Made by a program: the position numbers and the translations under genes
The notes under the pieces: generated by a model
Seen by the model: the letters and a program-made list of their open reading frames with translations, nothing else
Told to the model about the DNA's origin: nothing
The model's database searches: none
Shown: piece by piece, positions 26,422-37,020 of the stretch
Layout of the letters: the number at the start of each line of letters is the position of its first letter
How positions within the stretch are numbered: position 1 is the stretch's first letter
DNA from: Glandiceps talaboti
Taxonomy: Eukaryota > Hemichordata > Enteropneusta > Spengelidae
Direction: 5' to 3'
Assembly (NCBI RefSeq): GCF_964340395.1
Contig: NC_135571.1
Coordinates: forward strand, 1,600,611-1,662,610
DNA: 62,000 nt

Positions 26422-27568
26422 TTATTAACTCCAATAACAAGGCCGTAACATAGTATTTATCATGATTGCAAAAGTATATTCCAAGTTATACATTATTCAA
26501 AAAACAGTTTAAAGTTCATACTATTTGGAAAGCAAATGTGGGTAGCGTACAACGATTTCGACTCAGTTCAACACCAAAGGATGTGGAATTTTACGAAGTT
26601 AGGGAAATTATTGTATAATTATCAAAGACGCTTCTGTGAAAAGTTTGAGACGACGAATGTTTTTTCAATAAATTACTGTTTATTAGCAAGTACTAACGGT
26701 AGAAAATGGGGATATGAACGTTAGGTTTAAATATCTCCGTCAGTTATGTGAAAATACTTATTCTAAACCACGTTATATAATACATACAATAAGCGTAATA
26801 GTACTAGTACTCAAGTTAAACTAAGATTCAGTTTTGATATATTGAAAGAAAAGGTCCTCATACCAAAAAATTTTTGCAAAATTTCAAACATTCTTTAGTA
26901 AACTTGACATAGAAGTGCCTTAAAATACGACATCAGGGCCTGCCCTTTTAGCCAATAGTCACTAAAGGAACTTGGCTGGTTGGGACTGAACGACGTGACG
27001 TCAGAATATATTTCACTGCATTTTTATATAATTTTGTACATTTTCTGTAGCAATTCTAGTTTAGGAATGTTATGTGACTTCTCGTATGGACCGGTAGATT
27101 GAAAATTAAAACTGTAGTTGGTGTACTTTCCTACCAAAAATCATTCATGAAAACATGTGTTGTATATATAAAAAAAAACCATACCAAATGTGTCTGTTTT
27201 ACAATAAAATTAAGTAAATGTCATCCACAGCAAAAAAGGGCAAATTTACAGAAAATACTACTTAAAAATGAAACCGCCTTACACCTGTTCTCAGATCACT
27301 AAACATGATTTTGTTACATGTGGTTTAGTGCTAGTGGGGAATTTAAAACTATGCTCAGTTATATTTTCGGACGTTAAGTAAATGTAACGTTTGAAATATT
27401 TCTTAAGTATTTTGTTTTTATTTTAAACCTATAAATTTGACTTTGTTATAGTTCTGTTTTTGTCAGTGTGTTGGAAAGTATACATGCATGTGCAGAGGTC
27501 GTCCATAGCGAAAGTAGATGTGGTGGAAGAATATTCTTTTCTAAGTGCGTTGCTGAAAGAATAATTAA
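26422..27568. other. Downstream flank of the second bHLH gene
   Basis: No coding region recognised. Short plus-strand ORFs at 26536-26724 and 27099-27302 look spurious. A TGACGTCA lies at 26996-27003. The part nearest 27570 should contain the 3'UTR of the minus-strand gene. Confidence 0.5.
27417..27422 (-). terminator. Candidate polyadenylation signal of the second bHLH gene
   Basis: AATAAA on the minus strand about 150 nt after the stop codon. Another AATAAA (27569-27574) overlaps the stop codon itself, which would leave almost no 3'UTR, so this one is preferred. Confidence 0.35.
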
Positions 27569-27569
27569 T

Positions 27570-28058
27570 TTATTTTCTTACCATATTTACGCCAAATGAC
27601 ATCCACTCTAAATCAGAGTTTTGGTTTTCGCTGTGATTTGAAAGTGAACTTTCTCTGTCTGTCGGTTGTTTGCATGTATTCTCATCGCCGTCTTCCAGAA
27701 GCTGTTGCAGATGTAATATATAATTAATCGCAGATCGCAGAGTTTTCACTTTAGATAATTTCTTGTTCCTAGGATCTGTTGGGACGTGTCTTCGGAGACG
27801 TAGAAATCCATCATTCACCATCTGAACCCGTCGTCGTTCCCGCGCATTTCGTCGTGCAACGAGATGTGGCTCTTTCTCCTTATGAGGGGGACGTTGCAGA
27901 TTTCGTGACAGTGTCGCTCCTGTTGTACGAACTCTTCGTCGTGCTCGGTTTGTTGGCAGCAGCATTGTCTGCATAGATGAGGTCGACCTGCTGTCCGTAA
28001 CTGGTGAAATTTCTACGTTGGAGTGCCCAAATTTCTGGCTTTGGGTAGATTGTTCCAT
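27570..28058 (-). CDS. Achaete-scute-like bHLH transcription factor, divergent paralogue
   Basis: 162-residue protein with one bHLH domain: basic region about 67-80 ([16 protein letters not shown], with the E-box-contacting Glu74-Arg75), helix 1 about 81-92, loop TDPRN, helix 2 about 99-122 ([20 protein letters not shown]). The loop length and NKKLSKV junction fit the ASCL1/2-type subgroup rather than ASCL3/4/5, but the flanks are unlike ASCL1. The N terminus is Ser/Thr-rich with a basic [10 protein letters not shown] patch, and the C terminus lacks the [10 protein letters not shown] motif, ending with [13 protein letters not shown]. It is expected to bind E-boxes with an E-protein partner. 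The start is the first ATG after an in-frame stop, with A at -3 and G at +4. One base before it is an acceptor-like ATATATTTTCAG, so a 5'UTR intron is possible. The last codons (ATG|GTAAGA) look like a splice donor, so the true C terminus is uncertain. Confidence 0.9.
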   Translation of the reverse strand: MEQSTQSQKFGHSNVEISPVTDSRSTSSMQTMLLPTNRARRRVRTTGATLSRNLQRPPHKEKEPHLVARRNARERRRVQMVNDGFLRLRRHVPTDPRNKKLSKVKTLRSAINYILHLQQLLEDGDENTCKQPTDRESSLSNHSENQNSDLEWMSFGVNMVRK

Positions 28059-28139
28059 TCTGAAAATATATTTTCTGTCACCGAGGTAGCGTACAATAAA
28101 TTGTGTTGTAAAATTCTAGAAATAGTGCTAACCCGAATT
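28059..28139 (-). promoter_or_regulatory. 5' flank or 5'UTR of the second bHLH gene
   Basis: On the minus strand, an in-frame TAG about 20 codons upstream closes the frame and no earlier ATG exists. The pyrimidine-poor but consensus-ending TATTTTCAG directly before the ATG may be a 3' splice site. No TATA box is evident. Confidence 0.35.
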
Positions 28140-28490
28140 GTATAGATTTTGACGACAGTTCCAATTTTTTGACGACAGCCTTAGTGTTCAATCCAAGAAA
28201 GTTGACGACAATTCCTTGTTGAAATCCAGAAATGTTAACGAGATCTTAGTCATTTAAAAATCAGGAAATTTTGACGACGTATTCATTATAAACCAAAAAT
28301 TTCTGACGACAATTCGACGAATGAAAAGTAACCAATTTTGACGACAACGTTAACTCAGTGGTCAAAAATCAAGTTGATGACAACTTTTTCATTAAAACAA
28401 AACATTTCTGATGACAACTCCACGCATAAAAAGTAAAGAACTTCGACAACCCAGAAGTCAAAAATCAAGAGAAATTTAGACGATGTGTAA
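28140..28490. repeat. Degenerate tandem array with TTTTGACGACA cores upstream of the second bHLH gene
   Basis: TTTTGACGAC or close variants occur at about 28147, 28167, 28202, 28269, 28303, 28336, 28376 and 28408, alternating with CCAAAAATTT/CAAAAATCAA and ATGAAAAGTAA blocks in loose units of about 35-65 bp. It lies 80-430 bp upstream of the start codon, where promoter elements would be expected. Confidence 0.65.
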
Positions 28491-30146
28491 TTCATGAACA
28501 GGTGACTTGATGCGATTTGTTCGTCTAATCGAGCCGCTACATAACTCTTATATTTATAGTGTATTTTTGTTAATTCTGATTCGTTGGCGCCAACAGCATA
28601 TTAAGTATGAAGAATACAACATTTGTAATCGAGGAAATTAACATTTCCTGAGAAATGCTCGCATACTTAATAATTCATCGGTCGGTTTTTCCGGTTCCGG
28701 AATGTTGCCACCATCTTGTTAATAGCATATCCTATTCACTGTAATTCATTCATCATCCCGATGTAACATCCGCTATATTTTATGAAATGTGTCTGTTATA
28801 AAATTCATCATCAAAAATAAAATGCTAAATTTCCAACTTGTTACGAGAATATGTAATCCATAACAGACATAAGACATCCTGAATACATATTCAATGAAAT
28901 GTCAATAAAAATAACTTGCTTTTCTAAAACAAAATCGTGTAAAGTGTTGTCGTTTGCCAAGTTATTTTGTCATTCACAAGTTTTTATTTGAGTTCGAAAA
29001 CCGACATCTTTTCTCGCAAACCATAGTCCATCTTCCCCTGACTACGAAATACGAAGTCTTGGCCGATGCCGTAAAGAGGTATGTTTTTTACGGCAATGGG
29101 AAACGTCGACTCACCTCTTTACAGCAACGTTCTTACAGATAATACGAACCGTCAGACGACAAAAATATCGTTTGATAAAATTATTGAAGATGAACTAATA
29201 ATCGTCATATTTTGAAAAATTTGTGACTTTTTTGTTCATGTCCCATAGTTGATGTCTAAACAATACTAAATGAAAGATTTGCATTTGAATGGCTTGTAAT
29301 GTGTCTCTATAATGTAAACTACAACATCGTCTCTATAATTAATCTACATGTATATGGCGAATTACAAAATTGGGGGAGTAAAATTTTGGCACGCGAGTGG
29401 CACGTGTAGTTAGTTTTTAGCACGTAAATGTATTGCCGTCTATTTTGCATTATTACCCCTGAACACAAAGAACTAAAAGAGCCGGGCAGACGACGGAAAG
29501 AGCCCTTTTAGTATGTTCGCGTAACGCGGTCTGGTTTAAGGGAGTATCATTTGATAGGCAACGATTTTACCGAAATTTTAAAATTACGGCGTACATCTAT
29601 GTATCTTGTTACTTTGTCACCGTCAGTTTATCTGTCTTTCCGTTGTTGTATTTACGTAATATTCAAACGATATGTTTGTCGAAATGTGTTTTTTATTTCA
29701 TTAATTTATAGGATCGTCAAAGTTTTTTTAAAATGAAAAGTACAAATAATTGGGCTTGTTTGACACAATGTTATTATTTTAAATGGGCGTCTCTGTGTGG
29801 TTTTTTTACTACCATCTGTTTTAACCATAATTTTTTTAAGCGTGTATTCTTTAAAACCTTTCTTTTACTCATTTTTAAAGATATTGACAAAAACGGGCAA
29901 CAAGACAAGTGAGAATGCGTGAACGTACAAACTATTGTTCATTTAAAGACGTTCCTTGGCACGAAAAGCTATTTATCAAATATTGACAGACCACCACACC
30001 CACGAAATAGTACTCCTCATAACTTGTGCATAGAAACAGGCAGAGGAAGTTGCATAAACAGAGATCAAAGAGTTTGTAAACATTGTGACCGAGACTGCAT
30101 TTGAAGGAGGATGCCACTTTTTCCTGTAAACAGACATACAAAAGAA
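28491..30146. other. Intergenic, nothing coding
   Basis: A 10-bp inverted repeat (GTAAAGAGGT / ACCTCTTTAC) is near 29070-29125, and GTTGGCGCCAAC is near 28585. Short ORFs are not supported. Confidence 0.5.
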
Positions 30147-30536
30147 GTACAGCGAATTTCACAATACCGTGCAGCTTTTCTGTTTGATACAACCACGAAG
30201 AAACTAATACGAATCTGGACATGCTACACTTTAAGATAGCAATATTGAATGAGTACAGTTTCTTGCTACATTTTGTCTAAGTGAAATGAACTACACATGC
30301 CACCATACAGACATCAAATGAACACCGCAATGGACATTTTACACGCCCTACATCGAGTGTTTGCTACTAATAAAAACACTGGTGCCCTAATGTCTACAAA
30401 GAATTGCATTTATATTTGACTAAATGTAGCAAAAATGGGATCTTGCTATTGAAGTGTAGTATATGCAGTTTCTTGTTGGTTTCTGCGTGTTTGCATCAAA
30501 CAGAAAAGTTGAATGGTGTTGTGAAATTCACTGTAC
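30147..30536. mobile_element. Fold-back element with about 125-bp inverted arms
   Basis: The left arm (30147-30280: GTACAGCGAATTTCACAATA, then CTTTTCTGTTTGATAC, TGCTACACTTTAAG and TTGCTACATTTTGTCTAA) is matched in inverted order by the right arm (30417-30536: TTGACTAAATGTAGCAA, then TGAAGTGTAGTA, CATCAAACAGAAAAG and TTGTGAAATTCACTGTAC). A spacer of about 135 bp separates them. It has no ORF and is MITE-like. Confidence 0.75.
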
Positions 30537-30746
30537 ATACCATTTTATCATAGTCATAGACAACCACACAATAACAAATTTATAACACTCATGTAATACC
30601 ATCTACATGTACACATAGAGAAAATCTTGCCATGCACATTTAATATTCGAAACGTAAAACTGTAATTTATTGACTTTTACATCCTAAAACACACAAAACA
30701 AATTAACAATCATTGAATCTTCAATGTGGTCACAACACTGCGGATT

Positions 30747-30838
30747 GTAAAATGTGACCCTCCCCCAAACATTATAATGCAAAATGTGACCATCCCCCAA
30801 GAACAGGTTAAATTGCAAAACGTGACAACCCCCCCTCC
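30747..30838. repeat. Three-copy imperfect tandem repeat (TGCAAAATGTGAC-CCCCC)
   Basis: TGTAAAATGTGACCCTCCCC, TGCAAAATGTGACCATCCCC and TGCAAAACGTGACAACCCCC repeat with 33- and 39-bp spacing. Confidence 0.8.
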
Positions 30839-32460
30839 CCATCCCTCCCCCTTTAAGTACTGAAGGCTCCCTTACATAGTACATATTCAATCATTTTGAT
30901 TTTATCTTTTTCAATTTGTCTCTATGGCAATCGATTTCCATCAGTTCTACAGTTAAAAATGTACACAATTTAAATGGATAAGATATTATATAAGGAGTTG
31001 ACTCAAATGTATATGGTCACATGTATTATTCAGAAAATATAAAGAAATACATTTAAATAGTTTTAAAATAAAGTTTGCATAGTATTCCATGACATGTGAA
31101 GCCCGAGTCGGGATCGATATATAGCCTATCACCACCAACAAATTGAATTGCCAAAAATATGGGTAGGTGGGGTCTGTTGAATGCTTTTTTTTTCATTTTT
31201 TGGACCTTATTTATTTTATTCACTTTACTTGCATATTTATCATGAATTCTGTTTAATTTCTAGACTGTTTGAGTGACTGTGGGTAACTTTTCAAGTGTCT
31301 GGTGTGATAAGTGTAAGTATTTGTAGATGAGGCTATAGTAGACATTGTTTGATGGTTTGATTTGTAGGTTTATGCTCGTTCGATGAGTCACAGACCCTGC
31401 ACGAGTAAGGTCTACGGATGAGTTAAGTACTAGTTCAGTGTGGTTGGGATGTGTTGACTAATAACAAACCACACCGGAAATGTTGTTGTTCTCTCTCAAT
31501 AACAATTTTGTCTTTTGTTCTTAGTTTCGTGTCAATTAAGAAGGTTTTGTCCGTACCCACACGGGGGTGTCACATCCTAATATGTAGTTACCTAATTAAT
31601 TCTTTATGACAATAACGTCCATTTTAATTATAAGTACAGCTTCAGACCGGATATGGAATGCGGGTGCTAAAAATAGAACAAATCTAACGAACGTGTGACT
31701 TGAAAACTCACACTAATTAATTGACTAATACTTTCCGATATATGTAGAACACCAATTACGGTAAGTGTTATGTATCAAATATTTCAACTGACTCGGAACA
31801 ACTTTCAATTTTTGTCTGGAATTGTTAAGGTCGCAAACACTATAACAAAGGTCTGTGTACACTTGAATATACATCAGGCCATGGAGGTATTGTCTCCCCT
31901 AATACCTCCATACACGCGTAAAATCATACTGTTAATTTAGCATTGACACAGTTTGATAGAGGTACTTCTGTATTCACAAAGAGGTCGTGGTGTTTTTCCG
32001 AGTCGAATTCCCGACATATTGTCTTTTTTTGTCTGAATACGTAGTTATTTTCTAACGGTTGACATACCTGATTCTAAATGTTTGTTGTAGTTAAATGTAA
32101 AGATTTCGTAATGCGAAGCAAATGTAACCAATACAGATTGTGGTCCTTTAGGCCAAGAAAGAGAATTGTTTCTGGTTAGCGCGCGCATTACTTAAATACC
32201 CTCGCGTCGGTCTTTTTTTCGTGTTTGTCCAGCCCATGCAGTCTGCAGATCTTGGTAACACAAAAATAACCCTCCCTACTTCAGTGAAGACAACTGCAGC
32301 ACCAATCATGAACAAACAAATGACATCTGCCCCACATACACTTACACACTTGCTCTAAAGTACTAAATAAAAAGAACAGTAACTGTCATAAATATTAGAT
32401 TGAGTGATAGGTTTGATTGAGAATAAAGAATTAAAAAAAATAATTAAAATTTTTTTTTTT

Positions 32461-32491
<31 letters not shown>

Positions 32492-32812
32492 CTGTCCTGA
32501 CTAGAAATAGTTCCTTTTTTGGCCTTAAACATATGACAGAAGTACACAGTAAAAACGTTGCAATTTGAAATGAATTGTCGCGGATAACAAATTATAAGTA
32601 TCTCTAATTGTAATATTTAGAAAGTAGCAAATCCCTACCCAAATATGGTATGTTCCGATCCGATATAAAGTTGCATAAAATAGTTTACTTATACCTACTC
32701 TGCGCAACAAAATAACAAAATATAATTTAAAGTTTACTAATTTAAAAAACCAAGGTGGTGGAAAACCTACTCCTACCTGCCACTGATTTTATCAAATCTT
32801 AATAAATTACGC
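30839..32812. other. Intergenic, hairpin and A/T tract only
   Basis: Contains a perfect 11-bp stem hairpin at 31881-31911 (ATGGAGGTATT, 9-nt loop, complement) and a T-run/A-run inverted pair at 32437-32490. No gene seen. Confidence 0.5.
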
Positions 32813-33096
32813 TGTAACGTTAACTGTGCTACCCATATTATACTGAATTGTCGTCAGAAGTTTTCCCGCGTTCACAGTCACGGTGGCAACATTACATTGT
32901 AACGCTACCCATAGTATACTGAATTGTCGTCAGAAGTTTTCCCGCGTTCACAGTGGCAACATATTATACTGAATTGTCGTCAGACGTTTTCCCGCCTTCA
33001 CAGTGGCAACATTACATTGTAACGTTAACTGTGCTACCCATATTATAATGAATTGTCGTCAGAAGTTTTCCCGCCTTCACAGTGGCAACATTACAT
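32813..33096. repeat. Four-copy tandem repeat with GTCGTCAG and TTTTCCCGC cores
   Basis: Four units of 50-79 bp share GAATTGTCGTCAGAAG, TTTTCCCGC and TTCACAGTGGCAACAT (GAATTG at 32845, 32921, 32971 and 33050). High identity suggests recent expansion. Every unit couples the GTCGTCA word to an E2F-like TTTTCCCGC. Confidence 0.9.
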
Positions 33097-33490
33097 TCAC
33101 AACTAAACTAAATCTGTTGTAAACACGGAAGCAAAAACATATGCACAGCTCAACAGTAAATATTTGATTGTGTATTCACGTGTTTAGGCCTAAGTCCATG
33201 GCACACAAAAGGAGGAATATATTCACTCTGTGAAAATAAAGGAATGGAAAACACAAGCATAGTTTTTACACTATGTATGCTTGGATTATAATCATAGGTA
33301 TCTGAAATGAATACAATGTAAAACAATTTTTCGTAAATGTGCGATCTTTTCTAAATTCACCGGAATAGCGCCATCTATCGACTGACTGGGGCAACTAATA
33401 TTTTCTGTGAAATTACTTTATTTTACTGTATTGAACAGACAATAGCGTGCACGCACACATACATGCGTACACACCAATACACGATACACA
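33097..33490. other. Intergenic, nothing recognised
   Basis: AT-rich unique DNA. Confidence 0.55.
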
Positions 33491-33523
<33 letters not shown>

Positions 33524-33533
33524 GCCTGTCTGC

Positions 33534-33629
<96 letters not shown>
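33491..33629. repeat. (TCTG)n-(CTAT)n compound microsatellite
   Basis: About ten TCTG units followed by about 23 CTAT units. The 76- and 100-codon frames across it are artefacts. Confidence 0.97.
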
Positions 33630-34161
33630 GTGTATGTATCTGCCTATCTATGTGTGTACGTATCTATGTCTCAATGTATTTGGGTACGACTAACTATTAC
33701 TCGACATTTTACAAACAATGTATATTATTGGGACAATTCAACATGTTAGTCATAGAATAGATAGATAAAATATAAACGAGCCTGAATGAAATTAATGAAA
33801 CATTAAGTAAAGTATTTTTGTATGATTAACTTTAAACTTTTTTGAAAACAATAGTAAAAATATCTAAGGGTGGGAGGCTTTTACTAAGGTCGGTCGGTTT
33901 ATAGGAAACGCACATTTTTTCTTTATTTTGCCTAACCAAACAGAACACCATTTCTTCGTTAGGATATAAACTTTTATTCTAGAGCTACAGGAAGCATGCC
34001 ATTTCTTAGTATCCAGCTATCTGTACTGTATTCATCGAGTATTATCGTGAGCCCAAAACCCAACAATACAACAAGTTGTACTGAGCGCCACAATAGTATA
34101 GCGCCATCTATCACCATAAAATAAAAACTTTCATTTAACAGAGCCCTGGGCAAGCTCCGAG
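33630..34161. other. Intergenic, nothing recognised
   Basis: The word GCGCCATCTATC near 34100 recurs at 33368 (AGCGCCATCTATCGAC), a weak sign of a dispersed repeat. Confidence 0.45.
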
Positions 34162-34257
34162 TCAAGAATGTTTTATAACATTACCCATGCCTTCTGATTA
34201 TGACGTCACCTCAAGAATGTTTTATAACGTTACTCATACCTTCTGATAATGACGTCA
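34162..34257. repeat. Two-copy 49-bp tandem repeat, each ending in a full CRE
   Basis: TCAAGAATGTTTTATAAC, then CATAC/CATGCCTTCTGAT and TGACGTCAC are repeated with few changes. TGACGTCA lies at 34201-34208 and 34250-34257. Confidence 0.9.
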
Positions 34258-34987
34258 CATCAATTGACCAATTATACTGTTTTTGATATTTCTACATATA
34301 TGTTGCTGGTGACGAATCTTTTGATTTGAAAAACCAAATTGGATATTTATAACAAACGCTAATACGTACTTCTCTACTCATTTCCTGCAAAATGATGGCT
34401 ACAATGAATTACAGTACCGTGTCGAAACCGTTCGGGTTTTTCTATTATTGTGATATAATTTAAGACAAATGTCAAAATTTGAAATTAAGCTAACATAATC
34501 ATAATGTCACGTGACCTTTATAAGGTACAATTCATCTTGGGGGAAACTTCCCTAAAATCTAAGTTTACTTATAGTATCTTCAACTTTTGCCATATGAAAG
34601 CATGTTCCTTTGTCTCTCTGAAATAATGAAAGAAATATTAATGTCCATAGTCTTCTTTTCAAGGAAATCGTAATACAGTAGTCATATCAAATCATAGAAT
34701 GACTCTAAAGAACCAAAACTTTATGAAAATGCCTTTATTTCCTGGAGTGGTGCTCCCCTTAAGCTATAAGCATGTAGAATATCAACATGTGTACAGTGGT
34801 AACAAGGAATTATTATTAAAAACGTAAGAATACACAAATTCGTATGTGAACACTGAGGGCGGACTTTACATCAATCGAAAATATAAACCCAAAATAGACC
34901 AGATATTTTCGACAATGACGGGAAAATAGCTTTACCGGAATTGAAAATATTACATACACTGCTTTAACTTAAACCTGCACTGGATGC
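34258..34987. other. Intergenic, nothing recognised
   Basis: GTGAACACTGAGGGCGGACT near 34847 recurs as GTGAACACTGGGGGCGTGCT near 35562, a short dispersed pair. No ORF. Confidence 0.5.
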
Positions 34988-35220
34988 AACTGGGACATTT
35001 TTTTCATCAAATAACCAAAAATATATTCACTAAAAATTAGTTAATTACTTATCAAAAGATGTTGTATCTGTTAATAAGTAATCAGCATTATCCGTAGGCA
35101 GTGTTACTTATTATAACTGCAGGATCATTTTTCGATCACACAACCACAATATATTTACTGAAAATTGATAAAATACCAATGTACATGTTAATCAGTGGTC
35201 GATGTTATCCATGAGCAGTA
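34988..35220. repeat. Two-copy diverged tandem repeat (about 125 bp)
   Basis: Both copies share, in order, an AACTGGGAC/AACTGCAGGA start, TCATCAAATAACCAAAAATA / CGATCACACAACCACAATAT, a TTACTGAAAATT-type block, TGTTAATMAGT and a TTATCCRTRRGCAGT end. Confidence 0.75.
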
Positions 35221-36599
35221 CAGAATTAGAAAGAGGTTGAGTTCATGAACGCCGTTGAGGGTGCTGAGTTTTGGGTGCGAACCCCAAATTCAATTCGATT
35301 AATTTATTGTGTGCACAGCTATAAAATAAACTATGTTTATCCACAGGTGATACAATACTGTTCAGGTGTAAGGTTTTGTACCAAACAAAACATTTTCAAC
35401 TTTAAGAAAAATGTTATGTTTGTTTACAATTGTGTAAACTGACCAAAATATAGAACCAGTGTGGTTTTGAGGTACATAAAATTATACGAAGATGGCATGG
35501 CTGTAACAATAGTATACTTTCACTTCGTGGGCTTGTTATTGAAAACGAAAGACTTCACACGTGAACACTGGGGGCGTGCTTTACCTCGTGGTGTAATTTG
35601 AAACAATAGGTGTATAACTACAGCCGCAATAACTTTCAAACCAAAATGTTGATATCAATATCTAGATAAGAGTTGTTTATTAGAGGCTAGTCTAAAATCT
35701 AGCTTATATAGGAATAAACACTACGGAAAATTTGAATTTTTATTGCAATAATTTTTGGCAGTTCAGAACCCATGGAACCTGGCTATGAAAAGGTGAAAGT
35801 GGCACGAATCATAGACCCTACGCTAAAGGGATCTATGCACGAATCAAGTGAATCCATAATCTTCTCCACTGACGCAAGCGACCATGAAATCTTAATATCT
35901 ACGCTACTAAATTAAATATTGTCTTTTGACGTTTGATCAACAATTTGTGATTCTTCGACCTTTTAGTATACGTATACTAAATTACGTCATCGTCTCGGTT
36001 TGATATTGTGCCTTCAAACCAGGTTCGAGATCCCCAAAAAGTAAGTGATGGGTACGGATGCTTCAGTTCGGGAATACTGCGTGCAGGTACATTTTAATAT
36101 AGAGACTACAGTTGAAAGTACCACAAATAACACCCTCAGTCAGTGTCAATAAATTCGTCAAAGAAATAATTTTATCAGATTATTCTTATAAATTTAAATA
36201 ATTTTAGCTTAATAATTGTCATTAAAAGGACATTTTAAAGATCATATTACTTTCAAAAAATAAACTTAAAAAAAAAGTCAAATTTGTCACATGTTTTGGC
36301 GGGAAAGCGCTCACGTTGTTGATTTTGAAGGATGTCAGGTTTGTCTAAATGTTGCAGACATACATCTAGTTACATGGACACGTACATTATTTACATTAAC
36401 TATATAGTGTTAACATATTGACGGAAATTAGGTGCTATACCACCTAAAATCATTTATGTGACGATTCTCTGTTAAAGATAGTATCTGGTGCCACAAAATT
36501 GGTTTCTTCACTGCCCTGGGCGATTTTCCGTACGCCCACAGCGCCCTCATTAAATATTTATGACGCTTGTTTGCAAGTTAACGCAACATAATAGATGTA
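35221..36599. other. Intergenic, nothing coding
   Basis: A GGCGGGAAAGCGC word lies near 36298. A CACGAATCA direct repeat around an ATAGACCC...GGGATCTAT inverted pair lies at 35803-35846. The ORF at 35245-35442 is not supported. Confidence 0.5.
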
Positions 36600-37020
36600 G
36601 AAATTCACAATACGTTATAAAAGTTTTCCCGCCATTTAACTGTCAGACGACAGGTTAGCAGGTACTCAAAGCACAATTATAACGACTTACATTTCACATT
36701 GAAAACAACGTTTTCCCGTCATTTACCGTCTAACGACATGTTAGCTAGTATTCAAAGCGCAGTTTCGACAACTTTAGATTTGCTAAAGACAAAATTGATC
36801 AGACGACATTTTAGCTGTAACTAAAGCACAAACTTAGCTGTACTTTTCAAAGCAAAATGATTGCAGTGTATTGCCCGCCATAGAACTGTCTACCTAGTTG
36901 TACAGGCGCAATTTGATTACTCAACTTTTAAAACAAGACGGATGCAGACTACTTCCCGCCATAAAAATGTCAGGACACAATTTTAATAACTTTAGACTTA
37001 TTTAAAACAAAACGGATGGA
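36600..37020. repeat. Degenerate tandem array (about 90-110 bp units) with CCCGCC and CAGACGACA words
   Basis: Units combine TTTTCCCGCCAT (36624, 36711, 36871 and 36951, with variants), a CTGTCAGACGACAGGTTAGC-type block, a TACTCAAAGC block and an AACTTTAGATTTAAAACAAAA-type block. It resembles the array at 32.8 kb in linking CCCGC to GACGACA. Confidence 0.65.
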
